Position numbers and translations under genes: made by a program
Shown here: in pieces, positions 41,901-50,108 of the stretch
Numbering within the stretch: position 1 is the first letter of the stretch
Layout of the letters: every line of letters starts with the position of its first letter
Notes under the pieces: generated by a model
Told to the model about the DNA's origin: nothing
What the model saw: the letters and a program-made list of their open reading frames with translations, nothing else
Databases searched by the model: none
Origin: MFWN01 sp964594115
GTDB taxonomy: Archaea; Nanobdellota; Nanobdellia; Pacearchaeales; GW2011-AR1
DNA: 64,000 nucleotides
Assembly: GCA_964594115.1 (NCBI GenBank)
Contig: CAZQLD010000004.1
Span: 8,455-72,454 of the forward strand
Reading direction: 5' to 3'

Positions 41901-44452
41901 CTTCCAGTCTTTCTTGCGTCAAAAGTTTCAAGTAAGGTTGAGGCTCCTAGATATTTAAGTAAAATATCGGCATTTAGATTATTACTTGGATTATCTGAAA
42001 TATAGATATTAGTATTCTTAAGATTTTTAGATAAAAAAGATACTCTAAAAATAGGATTCTCTGCTGTAGAGCCTTGCGGATAAACTATTAATCCCTTAGT
42101 CCACTCAAAAATCTCTAATGGAGTGCCTTGTTTAGATTCTGTTTTTACTGTAAAAAGCCTGGCATCGCTTAGTCTGAATGTTTTTGTTATAGAAGAACCA
42201 ACAGGCACAGAAACTGTATCAACTAATATATATTCATCTGTTTCATCTTCACTTGAGAAGTCATTTATAACATAAACATTATAATTCCCAGGGGCAATAC
42301 TAAAGGAATGCTCATTGCCTATAAAATCTGCCCCTTGTTTCATTACAGCAAGATGCTGGTGATTGCTTTCATAAATATAAAAATGTGGAAAATGGTTTCC
42401 CTCTACTTTTAATGTCAAACTAGTTAATATTGAAGCAGAATAAGGAATTGAATACTCTCCATATTTATCTGAAATCATAATTTTCCCTGAAAATGTTCCG
42501 CTAACATCTTGAGGAAAAGTTAGTGTAATCCTAAGATTATAATTTGAACCTGCAGGAATCACCACACTATCTTCAGTAAATGAAACTATGTCATAAGAGA
42601 GTCCTGTTTGCGCATTAGTAGCATTTTCAGCAGAAAAATAAATAAGTAATGATTCAACACCCTGGTTCTTAATATTAATTGTCTTGCTAACAGATCCTGA
42701 TGCAACACTCCCAAAATCTATTTCGCTTTCTGAAAAAAGAAGTCTAGGACTCAATATTTTTAATAAATCAATTTTCCCACTGCCTTGCGCATTAAAATCA
42801 TAACCTAAATCTTCAGCACTCGTCTCTATAAGTGATTTTATTTCTTTAGCAGATAAGGAAGGTTTTGCTTGTCTGACTAAAGCAGCTGCTCCAGCAACAT
42901 GGGGGGTTGCCATTGAAGTTCCTGAAACAGCTATATGCATGCTGTCAAAACAGTTTAAATTACTCCACATTTGTTCATGCCATGCAGAACAAATCCTGAC
43001 ACCAGGAGCAACAATGTCTGGTTTAATAAAAGTCTCTTCGCCCCAGATTACAGGCCCTCTTCCACTAAAAGAGGCTACTTTATCATATTTATTTATTGCC
43101 CCCACAGTAAGGGCCTCTCTTGCACAACCAGGACTATCAATGGTTTCTGGAGCAGGTCCATCATTTCCTGCAGCAACTACAACAACAACATCATTATTTA
43201 CTGCATTATCAACTGCCATACTTTCAGCATCATCAGGATAACCCCACCCTCCTAAACTTAAACTTATAACATCAACTTTGTCTGAAAAATCTCCGTCATT
43301 ATTTGGGTCAACTGCCCTGTCTATTCCAGCTATAATGCTAGATGAAGTTCCAGTGCCATATTTACTGATTACTTTATAAGCATATAATTTAGCTTTAGGA
43401 GCAACCCCTTTAATTCCAATCATGCTCCCATTATTTGTATTCCCATCACCTGCAGCAATTCCAGCACAGTGTGTTCCATGGCCTTGGTCGTCCATAGGGT
43501 CAGAATCATAATTGATAAAATCATACCCTCCTTCAACCTTGCATCCAGGTCCGAAACAGCCACCCAAATCAGGGTGAGTATAATCTATTCCACTATCTAT
43601 TATAGCTATTTTCATCCCTTCTCCTGTTAGACAAGGATTCCCTGATGCTGAACAATTATTTCCACTTGCATCTAACTGCCAGACATCATCAGCATTAATC
43701 TGGGGGACAGAATCAAATAAAACAAGCTTAATTTCTTTATTAGGATGAACCTTTTTCACATAATTGGATTTCTTAATTTTTAGTGCCTCTTCTCTTGAAA
43801 TATCTAAAACAACTCCGTTAAAAACATTGTAAAATTCCTCTCCATTTTTTGGTTGAGAGGCAGAGACTGCTCTTCCTGTAATATTAAACAAAGCTTTTAA
43901 AAATTCAATAAGGGCCTTTAGCGGACCTAAGGTTGCTAATTCTTCTTGATTTAATATTCTATTAATATCACTTAATGCTACCCTATGTTCTGATTCCAGC
44001 TGTTTTTTATAATCAGAAAGGGTTTCTGTTACTTTTTTAGAAGTTGTAGTATACCTTTTAATTGATATTTCCTCTTTTAAGATTCTATCTTTTTCTAAAA
44101 GAGGGGGTTTTTTGAATTCTATTATATAACCTAGAGAAGATTTTGTGATAAGTATCCCTCTATTGTTTACTTCTATTTTCACTTCTTTTTGATTTTGCAA
44201 ATCTACTACAATATTTTTATCACTCTTATAAAATTCTCCCACTTCTCCAGTTACTTGCAGTTCAGTTAATGAATTCATTACAGTTTTTAATTGAGATTCT
44301 GTTAAAGAAGATATATCTATGAGAAATTCTCCAGCATCTGGCGGGAGAATGACATTATCTGAATAATATCCTGGTTCATAGCTTGTTGCTAATGGGAGGA
44401 GAGTTATTACTAATAGAACTATTAATAAGCCTCTTTTTTCCAGATTAAACAT
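38906..44452 (-). CDS. giant membrane-anchored subtilisin-like protease
   Basis: The 1848-residue exported protein has a signal peptide (GLLIVLLVITLLPLATS), an inhibitor-like propeptide to about residue 260 and an S8 peptidase domain. The catalytic triad is Asp286 (IIDSGIDYTHPDL), His325 (GHGTHCAG) and Ser513 (SGTSMATPHVAGAA), with Asn430 for the oxyanion hole. About 1000 residues of Fn3/CARDB-like beta sandwiches follow. After these come a Cys-rich part (CGDNICQSGETCADCSDC), a WDCKWGPC thrombospondin-1-like motif, a Ca-binding VDNDGDGYG loop, a C-terminal membrane helix (YLIISLIFLILLLAIIITG) and a basic tail. It is probably an outward-facing protease for nutrient acquisition or host contact. 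It sits between a small membrane protein and the Nfo-like gene in one operon. Confidence 0.92.
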   Translation of the reverse strand: MFNLEKRGLLIVLLVITLLPLATSYEPGYYSDNVILPPDAGEFLIDISSLTESQLKTVMNSLTELQVTGEVGEFYKSDKNIVVDLQNQKEVKIEVNNRGILITKSSLGYIIEFKKPPLLEKDRILKEEISIKRYTTTSKKVTETLSDYKKQLESEHRVALSDINRILNQEELATLGPLKALIEFLKALFNITGRAVSASQPKNGEEFYNVFNGVVLDISREEALKIKKSNYVKKVHPNKEIKLVLFDSVPQINADDVWQLDASGNNCSASGNPCLTGEGMKIAIIDSGIDYTHPDLGGCFGPGCKVEGGYDFINYDSDPMDDQGHGTHCAGIAAGDGNTNNGSMIGIKGVAPKAKLYAYKVISKYGTGTSSSIIAGIDRAVDPNNDGDFSDKVDVISLSLGGWGYPDDAESMAVDNAVNNDVVVVVAAGNDGPAPETIDSPGCAREALTVGAINKYDKVASFSGRGPVIWGEETFIKPDIVAPGVRICSAWHEQMWSNLNCFDSMHIAVSGTSMATPHVAGAAALVRQAKPSLSAKEIKSLIETSAEDLGYDFNAQGSGKIDLLKILSPRLLFSESEIDFGSVASGSVSKTINIKNQGVESLLIYFSAENATNAQTGLSYDIVSFTEDSVVIPAGSNYNLRITLTFPQDVSGTFSGKIMISDKYGEYSIPYSASILTSLTLKVEGNHFPHFYIYESNHQHLAVMKQGADFIGNEHSFSIAPGNYNVYVINDFSSEDETDEYILVDTVSVPVGSSITKTFRLSDARLFTVKTESKQGTPLEIFEWTKGLIVYPQGSTAENPIFRVSFLSKNLKNTNIYISDNPSNNLNADILLKYLGASTLLETFDARKTGSELYAGGWILHNVDSSTPTTLQPDYNAAIYNFSYNLPGGSPKSYLSQLFFIHPFQDFIGAPLVSVAYPLTQSIYAYVNNPVSGNYNKNFSLARVVELNYIGHANQCVQFAYDSSGKEIISDNVWDSLNPELKEKKEFSFGGPYNLGSVMVENNTVKIRREILSGKGIVVRKQTEMNASCCTYGNGIQTCTNVIGGLEKPKYQMYEDGIKVAEENLTTNGLWDKEKLLHSVSENKDYAVYLTIPNYYSIFNLMKITSIFSTNQADRNPPWIENLEISSRFKDGETLILEFTARDDNSIADVKAFYSEDGPWKPISLYSNGNNFFGAIVPYGEKIDLDIELIDSSGNLQDYRIYPVSLKTQNLTITLLPVIGILSLGNIVSFTGYIKNSQGNGVSNLLIEGFLDKAHIGNQASDNNGFFNFTYRIPISYFGQMNFSVSISPTGTYKGVSSLPEANVTHDVAVLELITPISPQIGMQHIINATVTNLGNFQEVVTIIFREDGIEIKRVGIMLNPSELSEQQFNFTGKPNNHTYEVEALISNDQALSDNKKIASIYLQPSVNNIDVSISDLNVSLSVIVNRATSIFVSLINLGIDVANVNLSVYDDNQLIATKIINSLSSGAGNTENFLWTPATTGNHTIKAEAVLSGDMNPTDNSIQKIIYVESSEFKGNSTNLTTAPDIVWNFTLERTSYGKIIFKEEVNISRFKKNPLLLQDYVSIIPRIISLDTNNLAELTNKSAELLFRNIDMHNPQIHYNGAGCPSSICTFELFDKNAKTFKVDITKFSEFEILEGIYCGDNICQSGETCADCSDCYCSSGYSCVDGVCEADDTGDDDGGNGGGGGQVTCTPNWDCKWGPCENMVQRQTCTDLNKCGTTSGRPSAHGDTRTCFIDSQCVDNDGDGYGVGPDCLGPDIDDNNPDITDTSDSFETPGETASRFKDFLYKYKNYLIISLIFLILLLAIIITGVILSRNFSKKIKPTKKTEIVVSESKKDEWAEKWGRGV

Positions 44453-44467
44453 TTTAAGTCTTAAGTG

Positions 44468-44962
44468 TTATAACACTTTGGTTAATTCTTCACTTATTTC
44501 CCCTAAATTCTTAAGAATATAAGAATGCATTTTCTTTATTATTAAATCTTGTAAATCTTCTTTTAAAGGGCCAGTACATCTTGCCAGGTCTTTTCCAGGA
44601 CTTGCCATGACTCCTAAAGGAATGTAGCATTTCATGCTTTTTCCTTCAGCTTCTCCTATATCCAATTCTCCTTCTTTAACAACGCGCAATTCTACTTCAA
44701 TTTCACAGTTTTCTTCAGATTTTCCTTGGATAGTATAAAGCCAAGTTGCTTCACTTGCATCATTAACCCATCTAGCTCTTTTACATTTTACAAGGCACTT
44801 ATTAAAACAATCTGAGTCTTGGCATTTTTCTGCAAATATAAAAAGATAGTCTTTGTATATATAAAAATATATTATAAATAAAGCGAGCAAGATAATGATA
44901 ATGACTATTAAATACTTTACAAGAGTTCTTCTGCTATAATAACCACCTACTTTTAAATCCAT
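44468..44962 (-). CDS. membrane-anchored protein upstream of the subtilase
   Basis: The 164-residue protein has a basic N-terminus, one membrane helix (YLIVIIIILLALFIIYFYIY) and an extracellular domain. That domain has four Cys close to the membrane (EKCQDSDCFNKCLVKCKRA) and two later ones (ENCEIE and ARCTG). It ends 15 bases before the subtilase start on the same strand, so it is likely its co-expressed partner, perhaps an inhibitor, chaperone or docking subunit. That role is inference. No family is recognised. Confidence 0.6.
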   Translation of the reverse strand: MDLKVGGYYSRRTLVKYLIVIIIILLALFIIYFYIYKDYLFIFAEKCQDSDCFNKCLVKCKRARWVNDASEATWLYTIQGKSEENCEIEVELRVVKEGELDIGEAEGKSMKCYIPLGVMASPGKDLARCTGPLKEDLQDLIIKKMHSYILKNLGEISEELTKVL

Positions 44963-44998
44963 ATAAATTTAAGGTTTTTTTGATTTAAAAATCTTCTT

Positions 44999-45151
44999 AT
45001 GCCAGAAATGCTGTGATAACCCTCCCTTTAAGATGCGGATGGGCATTTTTGAGCACATCAGAATTCTTTTTATTCTGACTGCCATCAAAATCTAAAGATT
45101 TTGAGGTCCTAAAATTCCAAAAAACTTAAGAGGAATTTTTTGATGCCAGAA
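44999..45151. ncRNA. candidate structured element with nested inverted repeats
   Basis: No protein gene covers this gap. ATGCCAGAA occurs as a direct repeat at both ends (44999-45007 and 45143-45151). Between them are hairpins TCAGAAT/ATTCTGA (from 45058), AAAATCT/AGATTTT (from 45087) and AAATTCC/GGAATTT (from 45112). A longer pairing of CTGCCATCAAAA (from 45079) with TTTTGATGCCAG near 45139-45150 has one mismatch. It could be a non-coding RNA, a regulatory leader or a decayed small mobile element. Confidence 0.35.
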
Positions 45152-45200
45152 TTTCTCTTAGAAAGAATAGATTTAAAAAATAATCCTGCTTTTTTTAATA

Positions 45201-45407
45201 ATGAGAAAAGAGTGGATTTTGGTTTTAGTGGGATTTTCTTTGTTGGTATTAGATAGGATAACTAAGTTAATTTTTTTAGAAAAAAAGTTTTCAATAATAA
45301 ATTATACAAGAAATACAGGAGCTTTATTTGGATTATTTGAAGGGGGCAACCTATTATTTATAATGTTTTCTTTTATAATCTTAATTTTAATAGCTCTTAA
45401 TTTATAA
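45201..45407 (+). pseudogene. truncated signal peptidase II (LspA)
   Basis: The 68-residue ORF matches the first half of LspA. A first membrane helix ends in VLDRITKLIFLE (the D-x-x-T-K motif), and NYTRNTGALFGLFEG matches the conserved N-T-G-A-x-F-x-x-F block, followed by a second helix. Intact LspA is about 150 residues, and the catalytic Asp pair lies in the missing second half. The stop is followed by non-coding AT-rich sequence with no continuation in any frame that I could see. It is probably a decaying remnant, since a working lipoprotein signal peptidase needs the second half. Confidence 0.6.
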
Positions 45408-45481
45408 GTTCATGTTTGTATCAGTTGGTTACTAAGATGTAATTAGCCCATATATTTTCCAAAAAGGTTTTAGTCAGTTCT

Positions 45482-46681
45482 TTATAAACTTACTAAATCC
45501 ATGTTTGTTTCTGTAAATGCAAAATTTCTTGCTACAAGATGCTGGCAGTTTAGTTTTTCTGCTGCCTTTACTATAGGAGCAGTAGCTGTTCCATCAATAA
45601 CAATCACATAAACCTCTTTAAATCTAACATTATATAACTGGCTTAAAGGAGCTTTCTTTATTACTTCTAAATTATTGTTAAGCAAAACAACTCCTTTTGT
45701 TCCTACTAACTCATCCATAATCTTTCTTATCTTATCAGTTTCTGCATCTGTTAATTTTTTGCTTGTTTTTTTTCTGACTTTTGTTTCTATTTTTCTTTCT
45801 CTTGTTTCTGTTCTTCTTTCTCTTGGCTTTTGATATTTTCCTCTTCCTGTTTTGTGTCTTTCTCCTGTTTTTTCAAGAAACTCATCAACTTTGACTTTTT
45901 TTCTTAAAGAAACAAGTATTTCTTTTGGATTTAATTCCTCTACTTCCTTACCGTCTGGAGCTGTTGCAACATAATCCACTTGAGCATTACTTATAACATT
46001 TTTAGCTATTAACTTGCCTCCCCTGTCGCCATCTATAAACAAAGTTAACTCCTTGTCTAAACTCAATTCCTTTATTGTTTCAGGAAGAATTGTTCCATTC
46101 ATTGCTATTACATTCCCTATATTTGATTTCAATAAGTTGATGACATCTGCTCTGCCTTCTACAACTATGATTTGCTCTCCTGAGATGTCCCCAGCAGGAA
46201 GATTTTCATTACCATACTCCTGCAACTTTGATAATCTTGATGATATTTTAACTGCATCTTCAATTTCCCTTGTTTCAGAACTGCCTTCTATCTTCTCAAG
46301 TAATTTTTTTGCTCTTTCAATTATGTACTCTCTCTTGCTTCCCCTAACATCTTCTATTCTTTCTATTTCAATTTTTGAGTCACTAGGGCCGATTCTTTCT
46401 ATTGTTTCTAAAGCAGCTGCTATAATGGTAGTTTCTGCTTTATCTATAGAACTAGGAATCTCTATTTCTCCCATAGTCTTACCATTATCTGATCTTAGAT
46501 TTACATCAATTCTTCCTATCTTTCCTTCTTTTTGCAACTCTCTTAGCTCTAAATCAGAACCAAGAAGACCTTCTGTCTGGCCAAAGAGGGCCCCAATTAC
46601 ATCTGGTTTTTCTAAAGTTCCTTCTGCTTTAAATTTTGCATGAATTATGTACTTAATTGAAACAGGGCTTATTTTTGCCAT
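45482..46681 (-). CDS. dnaG: archaeal DnaG (TOPRIM protein, exosome-associated)
   Basis: This 399-residue protein is the archaeal form: ISPVSIKYIIHAKFKAEG, then KPDVIGALFGQTEGLLG, then the TOPRIM domain with IIVVEGRADVINLLK and LFIDGDRGGK. It lacks the CHC2 zinc domain of bacterial primase. In other archaea this protein is a subunit of the RNA exosome and can synthesise short RNA primers. A basic Arg/Glu/Lys-rich linker (about 285-320) and a C-terminal domain ending TETNMDLVSL follow. A strong AGGAGGT ribosome-binding site precedes the ATG. It coexists with the bacterial-type primase at 26.9-28.6 kb. Confidence 0.93.
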   Translation of the reverse strand: MAKISPVSIKYIIHAKFKAEGTLEKPDVIGALFGQTEGLLGSDLELRELQKEGKIGRIDVNLRSDNGKTMGEIEIPSSIDKAETTIIAAALETIERIGPSDSKIEIERIEDVRGSKREYIIERAKKLLEKIEGSSETREIEDAVKISSRLSKLQEYGNENLPAGDISGEQIIVVEGRADVINLLKSNIGNVIAMNGTILPETIKELSLDKELTLFIDGDRGGKLIAKNVISNAQVDYVATAPDGKEVEELNPKEILVSLRKKVKVDEFLEKTGERHKTGRGKYQKPRERRTETRERKIETKVRKKTSKKLTDAETDKIRKIMDELVGTKGVVLLNNNLEVIKKAPLSQLYNVRFKEVYVIVIDGTATAPIVKAAEKLNCQHLVARNFAFTETNMDLVSL

Positions 46682-46690
46682 TTCAAATGT

Positions 46691-46697
46691 ACCTCCT
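46691..46697 (-). promoter_or_regulatory. Shine-Dalgarno site of archaeal dnaG
   Basis: AGGAGGT on the minus strand lies about nine bases before the dnaG ATG. Perfect sites of this kind are rare in this window, where most mRNAs look leaderless, so it fixes the start. The remaining bases up to 47038 show TATA-like boxes (ATTTATAAAC near 46951) and no convincing ORF. Confidence 0.65.
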
Positions 46698-47038
46698 AAA
46701 GTTTATTTTAGAAAAAGATATCTCTTTTCTCTGCTTTCATATCAATCATAAATAAAATTATTTCTTTATATTCTCTTTTTATCAACAAAAATAAACATCA
46801 AAATTGATGGTTGATAAAAGTTAAAGGTGATTAATTTTTTGATTTCTTGATGCAAGGATATCTTTTCCTTGTTTGATTTATTTATAATACATGATAATGA
46901 AATCATAGGTTTATAAACCTTTTGCCAGAGTTTTGATTATATATACGAAACATTTATAAACTATTTTCTAAAAATAAAGGTAAGTAAACTAAATGTTTAG
47001 AAACTGCAGCTATCAAAAAATCAAAACGATAACTTAAA

Positions 47039-47131
47039 ATGATGGATGAAATTTTTGAAGAAGGGGTTGGTGATGAAGAGATGATGGACGATGATGGAGA
47101 TGACGATAATATTTTATTTATAGAAGAATAA
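47039..47131 (+). CDS. 30-residue acidic microprotein
   Basis: A 30-codon ORF encodes MMDEIFEEGVGDEEMMDDD followed by GDDDNILFIEE, with 16 Asp or Glu and no Lys or Arg. A TTTATAAAC box about 90 bases upstream and an oligo-T tract directly downstream delimit a small transcription unit ahead of nrdD. The uniform composition could be selection on a real acidic peptide, or the unit may instead be a small RNA. The function is unknown. Confidence 0.35.
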   Translation: MMDEIFEEGVGDEEMMDDDGDDDNILFIEE

Positions 47132-47134
47132 CCC

Positions 47135-47169
47135 TTTAATACTTTTTCTTTTTTTCTGTTTTTTTTATA
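47135..47169 (+). terminator. oligo-T terminator before nrdD
   Basis: Three T runs (five, seven and eight bases) within 35 bases follow the small acidic ORF on the plus strand, matching archaeal oligo-T termination. It separates that unit from the nrdD promoter. Confidence 0.5.
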
Positions 47170-47277
47170 AACCTCTTAATATATGTCCTGAAGAATACAA
47201 AAATTTAAATAGCTAATTTTTTATTCTTTTTTTATGCGATTTTTTAAAAATTGTTTTAGTTGAAAAGAGGGCTAAGT

Positions 47278-49347
47278 ATGATTGAAAAAATTAGGAAAAG
47301 AGATGGTAGGCTTGTTTCTTTTGAGAGGAAGAAAATAGTTGAAGCTATTTTTAAGTCTGCACAAGATGTTGGGGGGCATGACAAAGAAGTAGCTGAAAGA
47401 TTAGCTGAAATTGTGGAAGAATTTCTAAGTCAGAATTTTAAAAATAAAATTCCAACTGTTGAGGATATCCAGGATGTTGTGGAAAAAGTTTTAATAGAAA
47501 GTGGGCATGCAAAAGTAGCGAAAAATTTTATTCTTTACAGGCAACAAAAGTCTAATTTAAGAGAGACAAAAGAATTTCTTGTAGATTCCATTGGCCTTGT
47601 TAAAAATTATATGGGTAAAGAAGACTGGAGAGTGTATGAAAATGCTAATATAAATTATAGTATGAGGGGGTTGTTATGGCATGCTTCTGGAACAATAATG
47701 AGTTTTTATGCCCTGCATAATGTTTATCCAAAAGAGATTAGTAAGGCACATATCGATGGTTACTTACATTTACATAATTTGCAAATGGCGCTTAATCCAT
47801 ATTGTGCAGGATGGTCTTTAAGACAGTTGCTACATGAAGGCTTTAATGGAGTTGGGGGGAAATTTGAAGCGAGTGCTCCAAAACATCTAAGAAGCGCAAT
47901 AGGACAAATGATAGATTTTATGGGCACCTTACAAAACGAATGGGCAGGTGCTCAGGCATTTAATAGTTTTGACACATATTTAGCTCCATTTGTCAGACAG
48001 GACAAGCTTTCTTACAAAGATGTAAAACAATGTATTCAGGAATTTGTATATAGTATGAACGTATTATCAAGGTGGGGGGGGCAGAGTCCTTTCACTAATA
48101 TAACCCTTGACTTGAATGCTCCTCAAGACTTAGCAGAACAAAAAGTCAGTGTTGGTGGCAAATTGTTAAATTCAACTTATAGTGATTATCTAGATGAGAT
48201 AGATTCTGTGAATAAAGCATTTATAGAAGTTTTAGCAGAAGGTGATGCAAGAGGAAGAGTTTTTACTTTTCCTATCCCAACTTATAATCTTACAAAAGAT
48301 TTTAAGTGGGATTCTGATATTGCTCAGGGATTATTTGAAATGGCTGCAAGATATGGCTTGCCATATTTCCAGAATTTCATAAACTCGGATTTAAACCCTG
48401 AGGATGTTCGCAGCATGTGTTGCAGACTTCAATTAAACTTAAAAGAATTGCAGAGAAATATAACTTCTGGATTATTTGGTTCTGGAGACTCTACCGGCTC
48501 TGTCGGAGTTGTGACTATAAATCTTCCAAAAATTGCTTATGAAGCAAAGAGCGAAGATGAATTTTTTGAAAAATTAGAGAGGTATATGTATTTAGCCAAA
48601 GAAAGTTTAGAAATAAAAAGAAAATTAGTAGAGAGAAATATTCAAAGAAATCTTTTGCCTTATACAAAAAGATATCTAGGAGATTTGAAACATCACTTTT
48701 CAACTATTGGACTTATTGGAATGCATGAGGCCTGCCTTAACTTGCTTGGAGAAAATAAAGGCATAGAGACACCGGAAGGACATAAACTATCTGTTAAAGT
48801 TTTAAAATTTATGAGAGAAAAGCTTATAGAATTTCAAGAAGGAACCGGCAATATTTATAACCTAGAAGCTACTCCTGGAGAAGGAGCTTCCTATAGGCTG
48901 GCTAAAAAAGATAAAAAACAATACTCAAAAATAATTACTTCAGGAGGAAAAGAGCCATATTATACAAATTCAACACAGCTTCCAGTAGGATATACATCTG
49001 ATATTTTTAAAGCTTTAAAGCATCAAGAGCCTCTTCAAAAATTATATTCAGGAGGGACTGTTTTCCATACTTTTTTAGGAGAATCAATAGATCAAAAAGC
49101 ATGCAAGCTTTTAGTTAAGAAAATAGCCTCTAACTTCTCCTTGCCATATTTTACAATAACACCTACTTTTTCAATTTGTGAAGAGCATGGCTATCTTAAA
49201 GATGAGCAGAAAACCTGCCCTACCTGCAATAAGCCAACAGAGGTTTATTCAAGAGTAGTTGGTTATCTTCGCCCAGTAAAAGACTGGAATTTGGGAAAGC
49301 AAGAAGAATTTAAAGAAAGGAAAGTTTTCAAGCCTGTTTTAAACTAA
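47278..49347 (+). CDS. nrdD: anaerobic ribonucleoside-triphosphate reductase
   Basis: NrdD reduces ribonucleotides to deoxyribonucleotides with a glycyl radical, under anoxic conditions. The 689-residue protein has an N-terminal ATP cone (IRKRDGRLVSFERKKIVEAI) and class III core blocks (HLHNLQMALNPYCAGWSLRQLL in two pieces, WGGQSPFTNITLD). C-terminal zinc Cys lie in ICEEHGYL and TCPTCNKP, and the glycyl radical loop is SRVVGYLRPV (Gly662). ATG 47278 is preferred over the upstream TTG because GAGGG lies seven bases before it. nrdG follows after 17 bases, forming an operon. Confidence 0.96.
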   Translation: MIEKIRKRDGRLVSFERKKIVEAIFKSAQDVGGHDKEVAERLAEIVEEFLSQNFKNKIPTVEDIQDVVEKVLIESGHAKVAKNFILYRQQKSNLRETKEFLVDSIGLVKNYMGKEDWRVYENANINYSMRGLLWHASGTIMSFYALHNVYPKEISKAHIDGYLHLHNLQMALNPYCAGWSLRQLLHEGFNGVGGKFEASAPKHLRSAIGQMIDFMGTLQNEWAGAQAFNSFDTYLAPFVRQDKLSYKDVKQCIQEFVYSMNVLSRWGGQSPFTNITLDLNAPQDLAEQKVSVGGKLLNSTYSDYLDEIDSVNKAFIEVLAEGDARGRVFTFPIPTYNLTKDFKWDSDIAQGLFEMAARYGLPYFQNFINSDLNPEDVRSMCCRLQLNLKELQRNITSGLFGSGDSTGSVGVVTINLPKIAYEAKSEDEFFEKLERYMYLAKESLEIKRKLVERNIQRNLLPYTKRYLGDLKHHFSTIGLIGMHEACLNLLGENKGIETPEGHKLSVKVLKFMREKLIEFQEGTGNIYNLEATPGEGASYRLAKKDKKQYSKIITSGGKEPYYTNSTQLPVGYTSDIFKALKHQEPLQKLYSGGTVFHTFLGESIDQKACKLLVKKIASNFSLPYFTITPTFSICEEHGYLKDEQKTCPTCNKPTEVYSRVVGYLRPVKDWNLGKQEEFKERKVFKPVLN

Positions 49348-49364
49348 ATTAAATTTTTGTTATA

Positions 49365-50108
49365 ATGAAAATACTGGGAATAAAACCAGATTCTTTAATA
49401 GAATGGTCTAACCATCTATCTTTTGTAATTTTTATTGCTGGGTGTAATTTCAAGTGTCCTTTTTGCTATGTTCCTTATCTTGTTAAAGAGCAGTATTATA
49501 AGGATATGGAAGAAATAGAACAAGATAAAGTGATGGAACAAATTAAAGAAAGAAAGGACTTTATCGATGCTGTCTGCATTACAGGAGGTGAGCCAACAAT
49601 CCATCCAGAACTTTCTGATTTTCTTAAAAAAATCAAAGATATTGGATTAAAAGTAAGAATAGAGACAAATGGAAGTAATCCAAAAGTAATTGAGAAACTT
49701 GTAAGAGATAAATTAATTGATAGCCTGGCTCTTGACATTAAAAATTCTAAGAAAAAATATAAACAAACAATAAATACTGATATTGATTTAGAGAATATAG
49801 AAAAAACCATAAAAATAATAAAAAATTCTAATATGGATTATGAGCTTCGCACAACTCTTGTTCCAGATATTCATACAGAAAAAGATATTATTAAAATAGC
49901 AGAGTGGCTGTATAATATAGGGAATACTGATACAGACAAAAAAAAGATTAAGCTTTATGTTCTCAACCAGTTTAAAAGTGACTTACCCAATGAACAAACT
50001 CTGGACCCTGAGTTTATGAAAAAAGGGGATTATCCTCAAGAAAAACTGGAAAACATTAAGAATCATCTTAAAAGCCTAGATTATTTTGAGAGAGTTGAAG
50101 TAAGGTGA
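49365..50108 (+). CDS. nrdG: NrdG-like radical SAM activase of NrdD
   Basis: The 247-residue radical SAM protein has the cluster motif GCNFKCPFCYVP (C27, C31, C34), then VCITGGEPTIHPEL (SAM-binding GGE) and VRIETNGSNP. It is encoded directly downstream of nrdD, so it is the glycyl radical activase that uses SAM and a 4Fe-4S cluster to generate the Gly radical. The length and the C-terminal extension are those of the archaeal type (annotated in some genomes as anaerobic RNR activating protein). Confidence 0.93.
   Translation: MKILGIKPDSLIEWSNHLSFVIFIAGCNFKCPFCYVPYLVKEQYYKDMEEIEQDKVMEQIKERKDFIDAVCITGGEPTIHPELSDFLKKIKDIGLKVRIETNGSNPKVIEKLVRDKLIDSLALDIKNSKKKYKQTINTDIDLENIEKTIKIIKNSNMDYELRTTLVPDIHTEKDIIKIAEWLYNIGNTDTDKKKIKLYVLNQFKSDLPNEQTLDPEFMKKGDYPQEKLENIKNHLKSLDYFERVEVR

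Noticed and set aside
43000..43255. Plus-strand ORFs opposite the subtilase catalytic domain
   Set aside because: The minus-strand frame carries the full catalytic motifs; the opposite frames are compositional shadows.
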